Both the position numbers and the translations under genes were made by a program. From NCBI GenBank assembly GCA_030619765.1, contig JAUXAU010000035.1:1-35035 (forward strand): a DNA stretch of 35,035 bases, written 5' to 3'. The notes beneath the pieces are model-generated. The model was given only the letters and a program-made list of their open reading frames with translations. It did no database searches and had not been told where the DNA came from. Positions 1 through 9,366 of the stretch are shown piece by piece (positions within the stretch are counted from its first letter, which is position 1; each line of letters begins with the position of its first letter). The stretch comes from Thermoplasmatota archaeon (GTDB lineage Archaea; Thermoplasmatota; E2; DHVEG-1).

Positions 1-530
1 AGAACAAGCATGGAGTTTCTAGCGGTTGCGTTACGAAAAACTCCATATCCTGTAATAAAACGTGATGCATCATCCTCAAAGAGGATAATCTGATCACACT
101 GTTCTTCGAACCAGTCAGCATGCCAAAGACTATTGCTGTATTTTCGTTCATAACGAATCCATTTACGACGACGTTGCTTCCGAGGCTCATCCAATGCTAA
201 ACCTTCTTCTTTCAAGATCCGATGGATCCTATTATGTGGAATATGAATTCCTCGAGCATCCAATATCTTCTCCAGAGCTAATGCTCCAGATATAGGATGC
301 TCCCCTCTAGCATCTAATACAATCGTTCTCTCCTCATCTGAAGTAGGAATGGCTTTTCTACCGGGTTTAGTCGGATATGGATACTTTCCAGTTCGCTGAT
401 GATCTCTGTAAAGTTCTCTTACCCATCTAGGAGTTATATCCATTGTTTTGGCTATTCTATAAACAGATCTACCCCCTTTTTCCATCTCTCTTACTATCCA
501 TCGAACTTTTTTCTGATTCAATTTCTTCAT
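1..530 (-). CDS. IS481-type transposase, 5' part (runs off the window)
   Basis: The minus strand is open without a stop from an ATG at 530 to the left edge (176 codons). An N-terminal helix-turn-helix region comes first (about residues 8-40; WIVREMEKG...VYRIAKTMDITPRW), then a basic linker (RKQRRRKW, 117-124), then the start of a DDE/rve integrase core. Asp139 in WHADW and Asp153/154 in LFEDDASRF fit the first two catalytic acids. The third acid would lie beyond the window. This order is typical of IS481-family transposases, which are common in archaea. On the coding strand, TGTTATCCCG at 583-574 lies just upstream of the start and could be part of the terminal inverted repeat, but the other end is not visible. 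Whether the gene is intact cannot be judged. Confidence 0.85.
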   Translation of the reverse strand, partial: MKKLNQKKVRWIVREMEKGGRSVYRIAKTMDITPRWVRELYRDHQRTGKYPYPTKPGRKAIPTSDEERTIVLDARGEHPISGALALEKILDARGIHIPHNRIHRILKEEGLALDEPRKQRRRKWIRYERKYSNSLWHADWFEEQCDQIILFEDDASRFITGYGVFRNATARNSMLV

Positions 531-604
531 GTATACTAAATCGGTTACTTTATTTTCTCGAAGGAAGTAATTTCGGGATAACACACTAGAAGAATCTGTG
601 ATAA

Positions 605-650
605 AGATTTATATACCAGGAGGCTATAAGAATAATTGGCGGAGGATAAG
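605..650 (+). promoter_or_regulatory. Promoter and ribosome site of the 653 gene
   Basis: TTTATATACC at 608-617 is a near-ideal archaeal TATA box. Transcription would start near 633-640. GGAGGAT at 641-647 lies six bases before the ATG at 653 and supports that start. Confidence 0.6.
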
Positions 651-652
651 GT

Positions 653-2536
653 ATGAAAAAGAATCATCTTTTTAAGAAAAGCGTAGTAGTTGGAATAATA
701 GCTATTTTTATCTGTGCAAGTTTTGTATCAAGCATAGGTGGATATTCAGAAGAATTCACTCCAGTAGACACTGATGTTGCAGATGTTTGTGAACCTAAGG
801 AGAATGTGCTAGTAACTTGTCGTACGTTTGGATTTCCAGGAGAACCATCACAAGAAATTACAATGTCACTAAGCGAAGCAGAGCTTTTATACGATAAAAT
901 AAAGGATCTACAAATTGAAGTAGCTCGGGACCCATTATCTGAAAAAACACAGCAGTTACAACATGAGATCATCGCACTTGCTGATGAACATAATCTCCTG
1001 CCAGCAGGTTTATCGGTGGAAATACTTCGTTCACGTCTTGTACCACCCCAGCGTTCACAACACCCTAGAATAACACTGCCTCGTTTACAAAATAGGGCAT
1101 CTGAACTATTTTGTAACTATGTTTCCATAGGCTCTGGATCGTCATTTCCTATTATTATCCTGCCAAGACTCATACCTATACTTCTCACACCCATTCCCCG
1201 ATTATTCGTGAGATGGTCAACAATGGATGGAGTTACCTCTTGTGGAGGGTTACGTTCTGGGACTGGTTTTATCGCCTATGGCGCACAGAATGGTATAGCG
1301 CTTGGGTTCTGGGGTATAGGATTCAGCATTTTCCTCCCACCAATTATGGCTTATGGACTGCTAGGTTATGCATTATTTGCTTCTGTTAATGCACAAGAAA
1401 TTGAACTTTGGCCTCCGAACAATCTTCCGGTTATTTCAGATGTTAATCCACCAAATAAAGCAGAGAATATACCAATTTCATTTTCTGAGTTAAGTTTTAG
1501 AATCCATGATGCAGATGGAGAGCTTATGGATTATATTGTTGAAACGTCTCCTTTTATTGGATCTGCAAATATACAAAATAAGGGAGATGGGACATACACT
1601 GTCCCTGTGAGTGGATTGGAAGGTTCTACTGAGTATACATGGAGTGTTAAAGTAACTGATGGGGAAGACTGGACCAATGAATCATATAAATTTACAACAG
1701 TACCTGTGGCACCATTTGTCTCAGATCCCGTTCCTCCTGATGGATCAGATATTGTCCTTGTATCACTTCCTCAGTTGAGTTTTACACTGACAGATTATCA
1801 AGGAGACTTAATGGATTACACAGTTGAAACTTCCCCAGATATTGGTTCAGGTGGTGGTTCTGGTGTTGGTGATGGAACGTATACTGTGGACGTCAGCGAT
1901 CTTGATTATTACACTGATTATACATGGTATGTGAATGTTACCGATGGAACCTATTGGAAGCATAAGGCATTTACTTTTAGAACACTACCCGAGGGTGTAA
2001 TAATATTTCATCCAACAGATGATAGCTGGGTTAGACATTACAAGCCAGATGTCCTTGCTGGTTCTAGTATAACATTGGCTATTGAGAACGAATATGGTGG
2101 AGGTGGAAGTTCAGGTTGGGCAGCTGATGCGCTGATTAAGTTTGATATATCATCGATACCTCCAGATGCTGTTATATATTATGCAACCTTAGAATTATAT
2201 TTTTATGACTGGGATATGAATAACCCTGCGGGTAGAGATATAAATCTTTATCGAGCAACCAGTGATTGGGAGGAGGAAACAGTAACGTGGAATACACAAC
2301 CTTCTTATGCATCTCTGCCTACAACCTATTCAACTGTTCCGTCATCAACTGGTGTATGGATGGAATGGGATGTAACCAGTGATGTGTTGGATTTCATATC
2401 TGGCAGTAGTGTTAATTATGGTTGGAAAATAACTGATGAAAATTACTGGGGACAATCAAATATTCCACAAACATGGTGCAGATCAAAGGAGTATGGTGAC
2501 TATACGCCATATATTGAAATTGGAGTTGCAGAATAA
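653..2536 (+). CDS. Secreted protein with two Ig/FN3-like repeats and a DNRLRE domain
   Basis: The first 30 residues are a signal peptide (KKNHLFKKS, then a hydrophobic run ending in SSIGG), so the 627-residue protein is exported. Residues 30-250 match no family I recognise and contain hydrophobic, Pro-rich stretches near 165-190 and 205-245 that could be membrane-associated. Two related beta-sandwich repeats follow (about 256-350 and 351-445). Both carry LMDYxVETSP and DGTYTV, as in FN3/Ig-like repeats of archaeal surface proteins. Residues 450-627 are a DNRLRE-type domain, with the signature WEEETVTWNTQP at 539-550. DNRLRE domains are found on extracellular proteins. It has its own promoter and sits between the insertion sequence and the polysaccharide locus. 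The precise role is unknown. Confidence 0.85.
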   Translation: MKKNHLFKKSVVVGIIAIFICASFVSSIGGYSEEFTPVDTDVADVCEPKENVLVTCRTFGFPGEPSQEITMSLSEAELLYDKIKDLQIEVARDPLSEKTQQLQHEIIALADEHNLLPAGLSVEILRSRLVPPQRSQHPRITLPRLQNRASELFCNYVSIGSGSSFPIIILPRLIPILLTPIPRLFVRWSTMDGVTSCGGLRSGTGFIAYGAQNGIALGFWGIGFSIFLPPIMAYGLLGYALFASVNAQEIELWPPNNLPVISDVNPPNKAENIPISFSELSFRIHDADGELMDYIVETSPFIGSANIQNKGDGTYTVPVSGLEGSTEYTWSVKVTDGEDWTNESYKFTTVPVAPFVSDPVPPDGSDIVLVSLPQLSFTLTDYQGDLMDYTVETSPDIGSGGGSGVGDGTYTVDVSDLDYYTDYTWYVNVTDGTYWKHKAFTFRTLPEGVIIFHPTDDSWVRHYKPDVLAGSSITLAIENEYGGGGSSGWAADALIKFDISSIPPDAVIYYATLELYFYDWDMNNPAGRDINLYRATSDWEEETVTWNTQPSYASLPTTYSTVPSSTGVWMEWDVTSDVLDFISGSSVNYGWKITDENYWGQSNIPQTWCRSKEYGDYTPYIEIGVAE

Positions 2537-2629
2537 ACGCGTTTTATAATATTAAATACGATTACCTGAAATTATTATCATTTTTTTCAATTCATTTAAT
2601 ATAACATTTTTTGATTAGGTGTTGTAATT

Positions 2630-4243
2630 ATGATTGCTAGGAAATCCTTACTGATTGTAACATCACATTTTCTCATACAATTTATTGGCTGGATTGGATT
2701 AGTTATACTCGCAAAACTCTGGGGTGGATTTGCCCCTCATGCTCTTGGTACCATCGGATTTGCTATGTCATTTCTTGCATTATTTAGTATTACAGCTGAT
2801 CTTGGTTTTGGTTTAGCACATGTTAAAAGGATTTCTGAAGGAAAAGATTTGGGGACCTGTATTGGCACATATGCTGCAATCAAATTAGTTCTTATTGGTG
2901 TAATGGTAACGGTTGTATTTGCTGCTATTTTTGTCTGGAAGAATGTATTGAACAGGGGATTTTATGATGCTACGACAGAATCGATGATATTTGTTTTTGT
3001 AATCTATTATATCTTTTCAAATCTTTTAGCTATTCCAATCAATACCTTTGCTGGTACAAAGGAGATAGTAAAACGGCAGATTCCTGGTATCTTTGGAAGG
3101 ATTGTCAAGGTTCCTCTTTTGATTCTCGTTGCTCTGGCAGGAGTTAATTTTGTAGGAGTAGCAAGTATTTCTCCCGCGATCTCTTGGCCTCAGTTTCTTC
3201 AACCCCTTCAACAATTTCTTGCAGCCCATGCAGCTGGTTCTCTAGCAATGACCTATGTGTTTGATATGGTGATAGGATGTTTTATAGGAATGTGGTTACT
3301 TAGAAAATATCCCTGGAAAAGACCCAGTTGGGAGTTATTTAAAAGTTATTTTTCTTTTGCCCTGCCAATAATGCTTATCTCAATTATAGGGGTTATTTCT
3401 CTTAATATAGATAAGATAATGATTGGATATTTTTGGACTTCAATAGAGGTTGGATATTATTTTACAATGCAACAAGTATTATTACTTATCACGATTCTTT
3501 ATTCTTCTATTAATACTGTCCTATTCCCAACAATTTCAGAATATCATTCCACTAAAAATTTTGAAAAAATCAAACAAACAACTCATTTGGCAGAGAGATA
3601 CATCTCAATGGTAATGATTCCCCCGATAGTGGTAATAATAGTGTTTGCAATTCCCATGATTAATATAATGCTCAGTAGTGCATTTTTACCAGCAGCATCG
3701 GTTTTGATCACATTAACAATATATGCTTTTCTTTTTGGTCTTAGAATACCATATTCTTCATTAATAAGTGGTATCAACAGACCAGGCATCATGGCAAAGA
3801 TCGGGGTTGTTATATGTGTTACTAATATTACTTTGAATTATTTGTTTATCCCTAAAGGGGGATTGCTTTCTTCTTTTGGAATTACTGGTCCAACTGGTGC
3901 AGCAATTGCTACTGTTTTATCTTGTTTGGTTGGATTTTTTGGATTGAGAATAGCAGCAAAAAAGTTGACAGGAATAAAACTTTTACAGAGCCATACACCA
4001 CGTCATATAATCGCTGGCTTAGTTATGGGGGGTGTATTGTATTTCCTTGCTTTCCGTACCTCATTTTTCCCTGCCGTTCATTGGTATCATCTACTTATGT
4101 TTGCAGGATTTGGCTTGGTAGTGTACCTTGGGTTGTTGTTTGTGTTAAAGGAATTTAAAAAACAAGATCTTAATTTTTTCTTAGATATGTTGCATCCTAA
4201 AGAAATGCTTGGTTATATAAAATCTGAATTAAAAGAAAAGTAA
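2630..4243 (+). CDS. Polysaccharide flippase, Wzx/MOP type
   Basis: The 537-residue protein is strongly hydrophobic, with about 12-14 predicted membrane helices and few long loops. The N-terminal run SLLIVTSHFLIQFIGWIGLVI and the mid-protein SYFSFALPIMLISIIGVISLNIDKIMIG region are typical of the MOP-superfamily 'polysaccharide biosynthesis protein' exporters. Such proteins flip lipid-linked oligosaccharides across the cytoplasmic membrane, which fits its place at the head of a sugar-biosynthesis locus. The Gly/Pro-rich stretch near 411-425 (SSFGITGPTGAA) lies between helices, as in relatives. AGGTG about ten bases before the ATG may be a ribosome site. Substrate unknown. Confidence 0.9.
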   Translation: MIARKSLLIVTSHFLIQFIGWIGLVILAKLWGGFAPHALGTIGFAMSFLALFSITADLGFGLAHVKRISEGKDLGTCIGTYAAIKLVLIGVMVTVVFAAIFVWKNVLNRGFYDATTESMIFVFVIYYIFSNLLAIPINTFAGTKEIVKRQIPGIFGRIVKVPLLILVALAGVNFVGVASISPAISWPQFLQPLQQFLAAHAAGSLAMTYVFDMVIGCFIGMWLLRKYPWKRPSWELFKSYFSFALPIMLISIIGVISLNIDKIMIGYFWTSIEVGYYFTMQQVLLLITILYSSINTVLFPTISEYHSTKNFEKIKQTTHLAERYISMVMIPPIVVIIVFAIPMINIMLSSAFLPAASVLITLTIYAFLFGLRIPYSSLISGINRPGIMAKIGVVICVTNITLNYLFIPKGGLLSSFGITGPTGAAIATVLSCLVGFFGLRIAAKKLTGIKLLQSHTPRHIIAGLVMGGVLYFLAFRTSFFPAVHWYHLLMFAGFGLVVYLGLLFVLKEFKKQDLNFFLDMLHPKEMLGYIKSELKEK

Positions 4244-4349
4244 AAACCAATGATAATCGTGAATGCATCTCATAGATTGAATAAAAGGAAGGATGAAGCA
4301 CTGCCTTCATTTGAGATGTTTCAACTATTAGCATGCACGTTTACATTTA

Positions 4350-4433
4350 TTACTTAATCTGCCTCTTTCCAATGCTCTTAGCAATTTTCTTTCCAACACC
4401 ACCATCGCCAAATGGGGATTTTGATTTTGACAT
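4350..4433 (-). pseudogene. Remnant of a UDP-GlcNAc 2-epimerase (wecB) C-terminus
   Basis: Read on the minus strand, 4433-4350 encodes SKSPFGDGGVGKKIAKSI and ends in TAA. The intact epimerase in this window ends NPFGDGTSGKKILKFLEGA, and the (N/S)PFGDG..GKKI block is characteristic of the WecB C-terminus. In-frame stops lie a few codons upstream (TAA before VPKKPIM) and nothing else of the gene is visible, so this is a tail fragment left in the 298-base gap between the flippase and gmd. The rest of this gap shows no other gene. Confidence 0.6.
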
Positions 4434-4541
4434 AATTGGTTTTTTGGGGACTTAGACTCACTAATGAGCATCCACAGATATAATGAGTGGGAGATAAGAT
4501 TAAATATCTTTATTTTATTCTAATTGCACCAGGTATGCCAT

Positions 4542-5642
4542 ATGATGAAAAAGGCGTTAATTAGTGGAATAACCGGTCAAGATGGATCTTATTTAGCAGA
4601 GTTGTTACTTTCAAAAGGATATGAAGTTCATGGGATAATTCGCAGAGCCTCTGTTTTTAATACAGAGAGAATAGATCATATTTACCAAGATCCTCACGAA
4701 AAGGGCATTCATCTTTACCTGCATTATGGAGACATGACCGATTCTAGTAACCTGAATAGACTATTAAAAAAGGTAGAACCAAATGAAATATATCACTTAG
4801 CTGCACAAAGCCATGTAAAGGTTTCTTTTGAAGTTCCAGAATATACGGCAGAGGTTGATGCTCTCGGAACTTTGAGATTACTTGATGCGATAAGGGATAC
4901 TGAAGTTAAAACTAGATTTTATCAGGCTTCAACAAGTGAATTATATGGCATGGCTCCGGAAAAACCACAAAGTGAAAAAGATCCTTTTTATCCACGTAGT
5001 CCTTATGCCTGTGCAAAATTATATGGTTATTGGATTACAGTAAACTATCGGGAAGCTTATGATATATATGCTTGTAATGGCATTTTGTTTAATCATGAAA
5101 GTCCAAGAAGAGGGAAACGATTTGTTACTCGTAAAATAACGAGAGCAATAGCAAGTATCAAAGCTAATTTACAGGATAAATTATTTTTAGGGAATTTAGA
5201 TGCAAAACGTGATTGGGGTTTTGCTCCTGAATACGTTGAAGCTATGTGGCTCATACTAAACCAGCATGAACCCGACGACTTTGTTATCGCTACCGGAGAG
5301 ACACATACTATACGGAAGTTTGCCGAAGAAGCATTTAATTACGTGGGTTATGATATTGAATGGATTGGAAAAGGAATAGAAGAAAAAGGGGTTGATAAGA
5401 AATCAGGTAAAGTGTTAATTGAAATTGATCCTCGTTATTTCCGACCAACCGAAACAGAGATATTATTAGGTGATGCTTCAAAGGTGAAGAATAAATTGGG
5501 TTGGGAACCAAAAGTTAGATTTGAAGAGCTAGTAAAAATAATGATTGATGCGGATTTGCGTGCGATAGGTTTAGGACCCATTGGTGAAGGAGATAAATTT
5601 TTAAAGAAAAAGTTTCCTGACAGATGGTGGAGTGTGGATTAA
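4542..5642 (+). CDS. gmd: GDP-mannose 4,6-dehydratase
   Basis: Converts GDP-D-mannose to GDP-4-keto-6-deoxy-D-mannose, the entry step to GDP-fucose and related sugars. The protein has the [12 protein letters not shown] nucleotide-binding start typical of GMD, the TSELYG segment with the catalytic Thr/Glu region, the YxxxK pair in [10 protein letters not shown], and the GMD-specific NHESPRRG...FVTRKI stretch. Its length of about 366 residues is normal for the family. I prefer the ATG at 4542 (or 4545) over an in-frame TTG at 4524, because the family begins just before KKALITGITGQ and AGGT lies just upstream. An AT-rich TTAAATATC at 4501-4509 could be the TATA box. Its stop overlaps the next gene by 11 bases. 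Confidence 0.93.
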   Translation: MMKKALISGITGQDGSYLAELLLSKGYEVHGIIRRASVFNTERIDHIYQDPHEKGIHLYLHYGDMTDSSNLNRLLKKVEPNEIYHLAAQSHVKVSFEVPEYTAEVDALGTLRLLDAIRDTEVKTRFYQASTSELYGMAPEKPQSEKDPFYPRSPYACAKLYGYWITVNYREAYDIYACNGILFNHESPRRGKRFVTRKITRAIASIKANLQDKLFLGNLDAKRDWGFAPEYVEAMWLILNQHEPDDFVIATGETHTIRKFAEEAFNYVGYDIEWIGKGIEEKGVDKKSGKVLIEIDPRYFRPTETEILLGDASKVKNKLGWEPKVRFEELVKIMIDADLRAIGLGPIGEGDKFLKKKFPDRWWSVD

Positions 5643-6594
5643 TATAACATTTTGGGATAATAAAAAAATACTTGTGACAGGTGGATCTGGATTTTTGGGT
5701 TCTTTTGTTCTGGAGAAACTAAAAGAGAAAAGAATAAATAATAACGATATACGAATACCAAGAAGCAAAGATATGAATTTAAGTAGATTGGAAAATTGTA
5801 TTAACGCTGTTAAAGATATTGATATTGTTATTCATCTAGCCGCAAGAGTTGGAGGAATAGGATTTAATAGAGAATATCCTGCCACACTTTTTTATGACAA
5901 TGCTATAATGGGCATTCAATTGATGGAAGCAGCAAGACTAGCGAGTGTTGAAAAATTTGTAGCGATAGGAACTGTTTGTGCATATCCAAAGTTTACAGCA
6001 GTGCCATTTAAAGAGGAAGATTTATGGAACGGTTATCCAGAAGAGACTAATGCACCTTATGGTCTGGCAAAAAAGATGCTGTTAGTACAATCACAGGCAT
6101 ATAGACAACAATATGGCTTTAATTCCATTTTTTTATTACCTGTAAATCTTTATGGCCCTAGAGATAATTTTGATTTAGAGAGTTCCCACGTTATACCAGC
6201 ACTAATAAGAAAATTTATAGAGGCAATGCAGAGTAATAAAAAAGAGATTGTTGTATGGGGAACTGGAAAAGCATCGAGGGAATTTTTATATGTTAAAGAG
6301 GCAGCAAGGGGAATTATTTTAGCGACGGAAAAATATAACAAACCAGAACCTGTAAATATTGGTGCTGGTTTTGAGATAAAAATTAAAGATTTGGTAGAAT
6401 TAATAGCAGAACTTACAGGATTTAAAGGTGAAATAAAGTGGGATACTACAAAGCCTGATGGTCAGCCGAGAAGATGTTTGGATGTGAGCAGAGCAAAAGA
6501 AGAATTTGGGTTTGAAGCAAAAACAGATTTTAGAGAGGGGCTTGAGAAGACAATTGAATGGTATAAATCTAATATTTTAAAGGCGGAATTATGA
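5632..6594 (+). CDS. fcl: GDP-L-fucose synthase-like epimerase/reductase
   Basis: A 320-residue short-chain dehydrogenase that begins with [12 protein letters not shown] (Rossmann nucleotide loop) and carries [20 protein letters not shown] and YGLAKK (YxxxK). These follow the GDP-fucose synthase (WcaG/Fcl) pattern. That enzyme epimerises C3 and C5 and reduces C4 of the Gmd product to give GDP-L-fucose. It starts at a GTG inside the end of gmd, so the two are translationally coupled and should act in series. The family is broad, so a related GDP-deoxysugar (for example a colitose- or perosamine-type intermediate) cannot be excluded. Confidence 0.85.
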   Translation: MWINITFWDNKKILVTGGSGFLGSFVLEKLKEKRINNNDIRIPRSKDMNLSRLENCINAVKDIDIVIHLAARVGGIGFNREYPATLFYDNAIMGIQLMEAARLASVEKFVAIGTVCAYPKFTAVPFKEEDLWNGYPEETNAPYGLAKKMLLVQSQAYRQQYGFNSIFLLPVNLYGPRDNFDLESSHVIPALIRKFIEAMQSNKKEIVVWGTGKASREFLYVKEAARGIILATEKYNKPEPVNIGAGFEIKIKDLVELIAELTGFKGEIKWDTTKPDGQPRRCLDVSRAKEEFGFEAKTDFREGLEKTIEWYKSNILKAEL

Positions 6595-7670
6595 AAAATA
6601 TACTAAATAGAGCCCTACATCGATCCAATATAATATCTGATAAGATTTGTGGCAAATTAGATAGTCGTTCAATAGAAGTGCTAATAGATGAAGACCTTGA
6701 AAAACATCTAAAGAACAATAAAAAAACCATTTTATATATTGGAATTAGATACGACTATGGCAATAGAAATTGGGGATTAAGTTATGAACATTATAATTTT
6801 TATCATGCGCTTCTGAATATGGATTATTCTCTAATATATTTTGATTATGATAGAATAAAACAAAGGTATGAAATTAAAAAAATGTCCCAAATGTTACGTG
6901 AGGCAGTTTATTACTATCAACCAGATATTCTATTTTATTTTAATTATCATGATTGGATCGACCATGACATTTGGAGAGAATTATCAGATGAGCTGCCAAC
7001 AAAGACAATTATTTGGTTAGCAGATGACCATTGGAGATATGAAGAAACACGATCGATCTGGGAATTATTTAATCTCGTTGTTACTACAGACAAAGAAGGT
7101 TACGACAAAAGGATGAAAGAAGGTTTTAGTAATGTATTATTAAGTCAGTGGGCTTGCAATCATTTTTTTTATAAGAATCTAAACTTGCCGAAGATATACG
7201 ATGTAAGTTTTGTAGGGCGATGTTATGGGAAAAGACTGAGTTTTATTGAAACTCTAAGAAAAGAGGGAATTGATGTTGCAACTTTTGGTCAGGGTTGGGA
7301 AAATGACAGAAGGATTTCACAATCAGATTTGATAAAAATATATAATCAGAGCGAAATTTCTCTAAACATCTCTTTTGCTTCAAAAGACGATAAAATTCAA
7401 ATCAAAGGAAGGGATTTTGAGGCTCCTGGGTGTGGTAGTTTATTGGCTACGATGCATTCACAAGAAATAGCGAAATATTTTATTCCAGAAAAAGAAATTG
7501 CAACATATCAAGATGCAGATGATGCCGCAGAGAAGATTAAATATTATCTGGAAAATGAAGATGAAAGAAAGAGGATTGCTAAAAGAGGGTATGAAAGAGT
7601 ATTAAAAGAGCATACTTGCGAAAAACGGTTTTTAGAGCTATTTGATTTTACCCAGAATTTTTACTTGTAG
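6591..7670 (+). CDS. Glycosyltransferase, CgeB/GT4-like
   Basis: The 359-residue protein overlaps fcl by four bases (ATGA), so it belongs to the same transcript. The middle holds [20 protein letters not shown] and [12 protein letters not shown]. The C-terminal half has [20 protein letters not shown] and ends with [24 protein letters not shown]. This is the pattern of the CgeB-like 'glycosyltransferase family protein' group with a Glyco_trans_1_2 C-terminal domain (GT-B fold). No signal peptide or membrane segment is apparent, so it is a cytoplasmic transferase, perhaps of the deoxyhexose made by the two genes before it. Donor and acceptor are inferred only from position. Confidence 0.8.
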   Translation: MKNILNRALHRSNIISDKICGKLDSRSIEVLIDEDLEKHLKNNKKTILYIGIRYDYGNRNWGLSYEHYNFYHALLNMDYSLIYFDYDRIKQRYEIKKMSQMLREAVYYYQPDILFYFNYHDWIDHDIWRELSDELPTKTIIWLADDHWRYEETRSIWELFNLVVTTDKEGYDKRMKEGFSNVLLSQWACNHFFYKNLNLPKIYDVSFVGRCYGKRLSFIETLRKEGIDVATFGQGWENDRRISQSDLIKIYNQSEISLNISFASKDDKIQIKGRDFEAPGCGSLLATMHSQEIAKYFIPEKEIATYQDADDAAEKIKYYLENEDERKRIAKRGYERVLKEHTCEKRFLELFDFTQNFYL

Positions 7671-7692
7671 GAATTTACATATTTGAGTGAAA

Positions 7693-8343
7693 TCATTTCT
7701 TTAGGACCTTTCTTAATTTTCTAAAAACATTTTTGAAATAACTTCGATCAGATGTATCTTTTAATTCTGATGAAGAATAAAGTTTGGTATAATTGTGAAG
7801 TTTGTCTATAAATATTAATTTTTCTTGATCAGATGATATTCTCTCTAGAATATAATCGAGATGTTTTATCTTATTGGGTCTACGTTGGTACCACTCTAAA
7901 TATTCGACATAACGTAATAAAAGATTATCAATCTCAGATGGAACATAAACTGGATATTTTTTTCCACGATAAATGCTATCAAAAAAAGATTTATTTTTAA
8001 GTACATCATAAAACAAATCCTTTTTTAAACTTAAATTTTTAAATTCTGGAAGAACTGAATGAAGATCAAATCTAAAGTCTAACTCATTGTTAATATAGAA
8101 ATCTATGTAAATATGAGTTTTGTCTTTATTATTTTTAACTACTATTTCAAAATTTTGCTGCTCTACATATACGTTTCCAATTCCAAGTATTGATTTTGCA
8201 AACTCAGTTATATTCTCACAAAATACATCGATGTCACTTCCTTTATAATAATTTGGAAAATGATCAATTTTTATAATTACGTAATTATGATTTCTAGCTT
8301 CAAAAAAGAAATTATCTAAATCTAGTTTATTCGAGTAATTCAT
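7693..8343 (-). CDS. Putative nucleotidyltransferase-fold protein
   Basis: A 216-residue protein with YYKGSDIDVF at residues 32-41. G-S-D-x-D followed by hydrophobics is the metal-binding signature of the DNA-polymerase-beta-type nucleotidyltransferase fold, and a third acid may lie in HIYIDFYIN. A later segment (YVPSEIDNLLLRYVEYLEWYQRRPNKIKHLDYI) looks like a helical substrate region. I cannot name a substrate. The start codon overlaps the stop of the upstream minus-strand gene by four bases, so the two are coupled and probably work together. It converges on the CgeB-like gene with only 22 bases between them. The DNA is very AT-rich, like the rest of this minus-strand block. Confidence 0.55.
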   Translation of the reverse strand: MNYSNKLDLDNFFFEARNHNYVIIKIDHFPNYYKGSDIDVFCENITEFAKSILGIGNVYVEQQNFEIVVKNNKDKTHIYIDFYINNELDFRFDLHSVLPEFKNLSLKKDLFYDVLKNKSFFDSIYRGKKYPVYVPSEIDNLLLRYVEYLEWYQRRPNKIKHLDYILERISSDQEKLIFIDKLHNYTKLYSSSELKDTSDRSYFKNVFRKLRKVLKK

Positions 8344-9293
8344 TGTCTCACCGCTACGATTACCTCTTTTTGTGGTAAAGATAGCAATTTACAAGCACGA
8401 TTAACGCCATCTAGGGTCACATATTTATTGGGATAAAATTCTTCTACAAGAATGTATGATGTAATATATGGGCTCTGAAGATACGAGGAATTGTGAAATA
8501 ATTTATTAATATTTTCAACTGAATGATCATCTGTTAGAAGATATCCTCCATACTTTTCAAGATATTTTTGATAAACCTTGCTATCACCCGTTAAATATTT
8601 GTAATGAGGTGATTTTTCTATTGAACAAATTTCAGTATTCACATTAGTTATATCTCCTACTAATATACGACAATAAAGCTGTGAAAGATATATTTTTTTT
8701 ATTTTAAAGGTACTAAAACTAGAAATATGGTAAGGTAGCGGTATAATTGGATTTGGATTTTTTTCAAAATAATGGATTCCGTCGGCAAAACCTAAATATT
8801 TTAATAATCGATCGACTTGAGATGGATTGTCGCAAGCATGAATGACATGATTTTCTGTACGCTTGCCATTTTCTCTGGGATTAAATTTATCTCGAATTTC
8901 ATCTTTAATTTTTTTTATGCGTAGACATTCAATATGCTTGAAAGATCCCCTCCCTAAAAATACTTCATGGGGATTTTTATTTAGAGCAAAAATAAAACAA
9001 ATTTTCTGATCAACATTTAGTAAATATTTTGTTTTAGATTTTAAATGTCTTAATGGTGCATAATCGTGTTCATATGTCTTTTTTATAAATTTACGCATAT
9101 TTTTAACTTTATAAAACATTATCTTCTTTATTTCCAGGAATTGCTCGTCCCTTATCATATCTATGATTTCTTTTTTATACTTTAGACCATGCCCCCATAT
9201 AGTAAAGCAATCAATCCTAGCATTACCTCTGTTAATTGTGTACAGATTGTTATCCAACTCTATTTTCTTTTTCTGTTCCATCAACTTATTCAT
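8340..9293 (-). CDS. Uncharacterised protein with a ParB/Srx-like C-terminal segment
   Basis: A protein of about 317 residues that I cannot assign. The N-terminal part (IDCFTIWGHGLKYKKEIIDMI, then a basic helical stretch) resembles proteins seen in polysaccharide loci. The middle has NHVIHACDNPSQVDRLLKYLGF with conserved-looking His and Asp/Asn residues. The last 37 residues (EEFYPNKYVTLDGVNRA...) recall the nucleotide-binding 'DGxxR' loop of ParB/sulfiredoxin-like folds. These resemblances are from memory and by eye. The ATG at 9293 directly follows an in-frame TTG at 9296. It is coupled to the nucleotidyltransferase-like gene through an ATGA overlap. A role in modifying a sugar or an undecaprenyl-type carrier is conceivable but not shown. 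Confidence 0.5.
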   Translation of the reverse strand: MNKLMEQKKKIELDNNLYTINRGNARIDCFTIWGHGLKYKKEIIDMIRDEQFLEIKKIMFYKVKNMRKFIKKTYEHDYAPLRHLKSKTKYLLNVDQKICFIFALNKNPHEVFLGRGSFKHIECLRIKKIKDEIRDKFNPRENGKRTENHVIHACDNPSQVDRLLKYLGFADGIHYFEKNPNPIIPLPYHISSFSTFKIKKIYLSQLYCRILVGDITNVNTEICSIEKSPHYKYLTGDSKVYQKYLEKYGGYLLTDDHSVENINKLFHNSSYLQSPYITSYILVEEFYPNKYVTLDGVNRACKLLSLPQKEVIVAVRQ

Positions 9294-9366
9294 CAATTTG
9301 AAAATATCATAAATCGGAGTATGTTTAATGAGACTCTTGATTTTATTTCTGGTTTTACTACTCAGT

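Noticed and set aside
3922-4158. 78-codon plus-strand frame
   Set aside because: It is a shadow of the flippase gene in another frame, without a ribosome site or recognisable composition.
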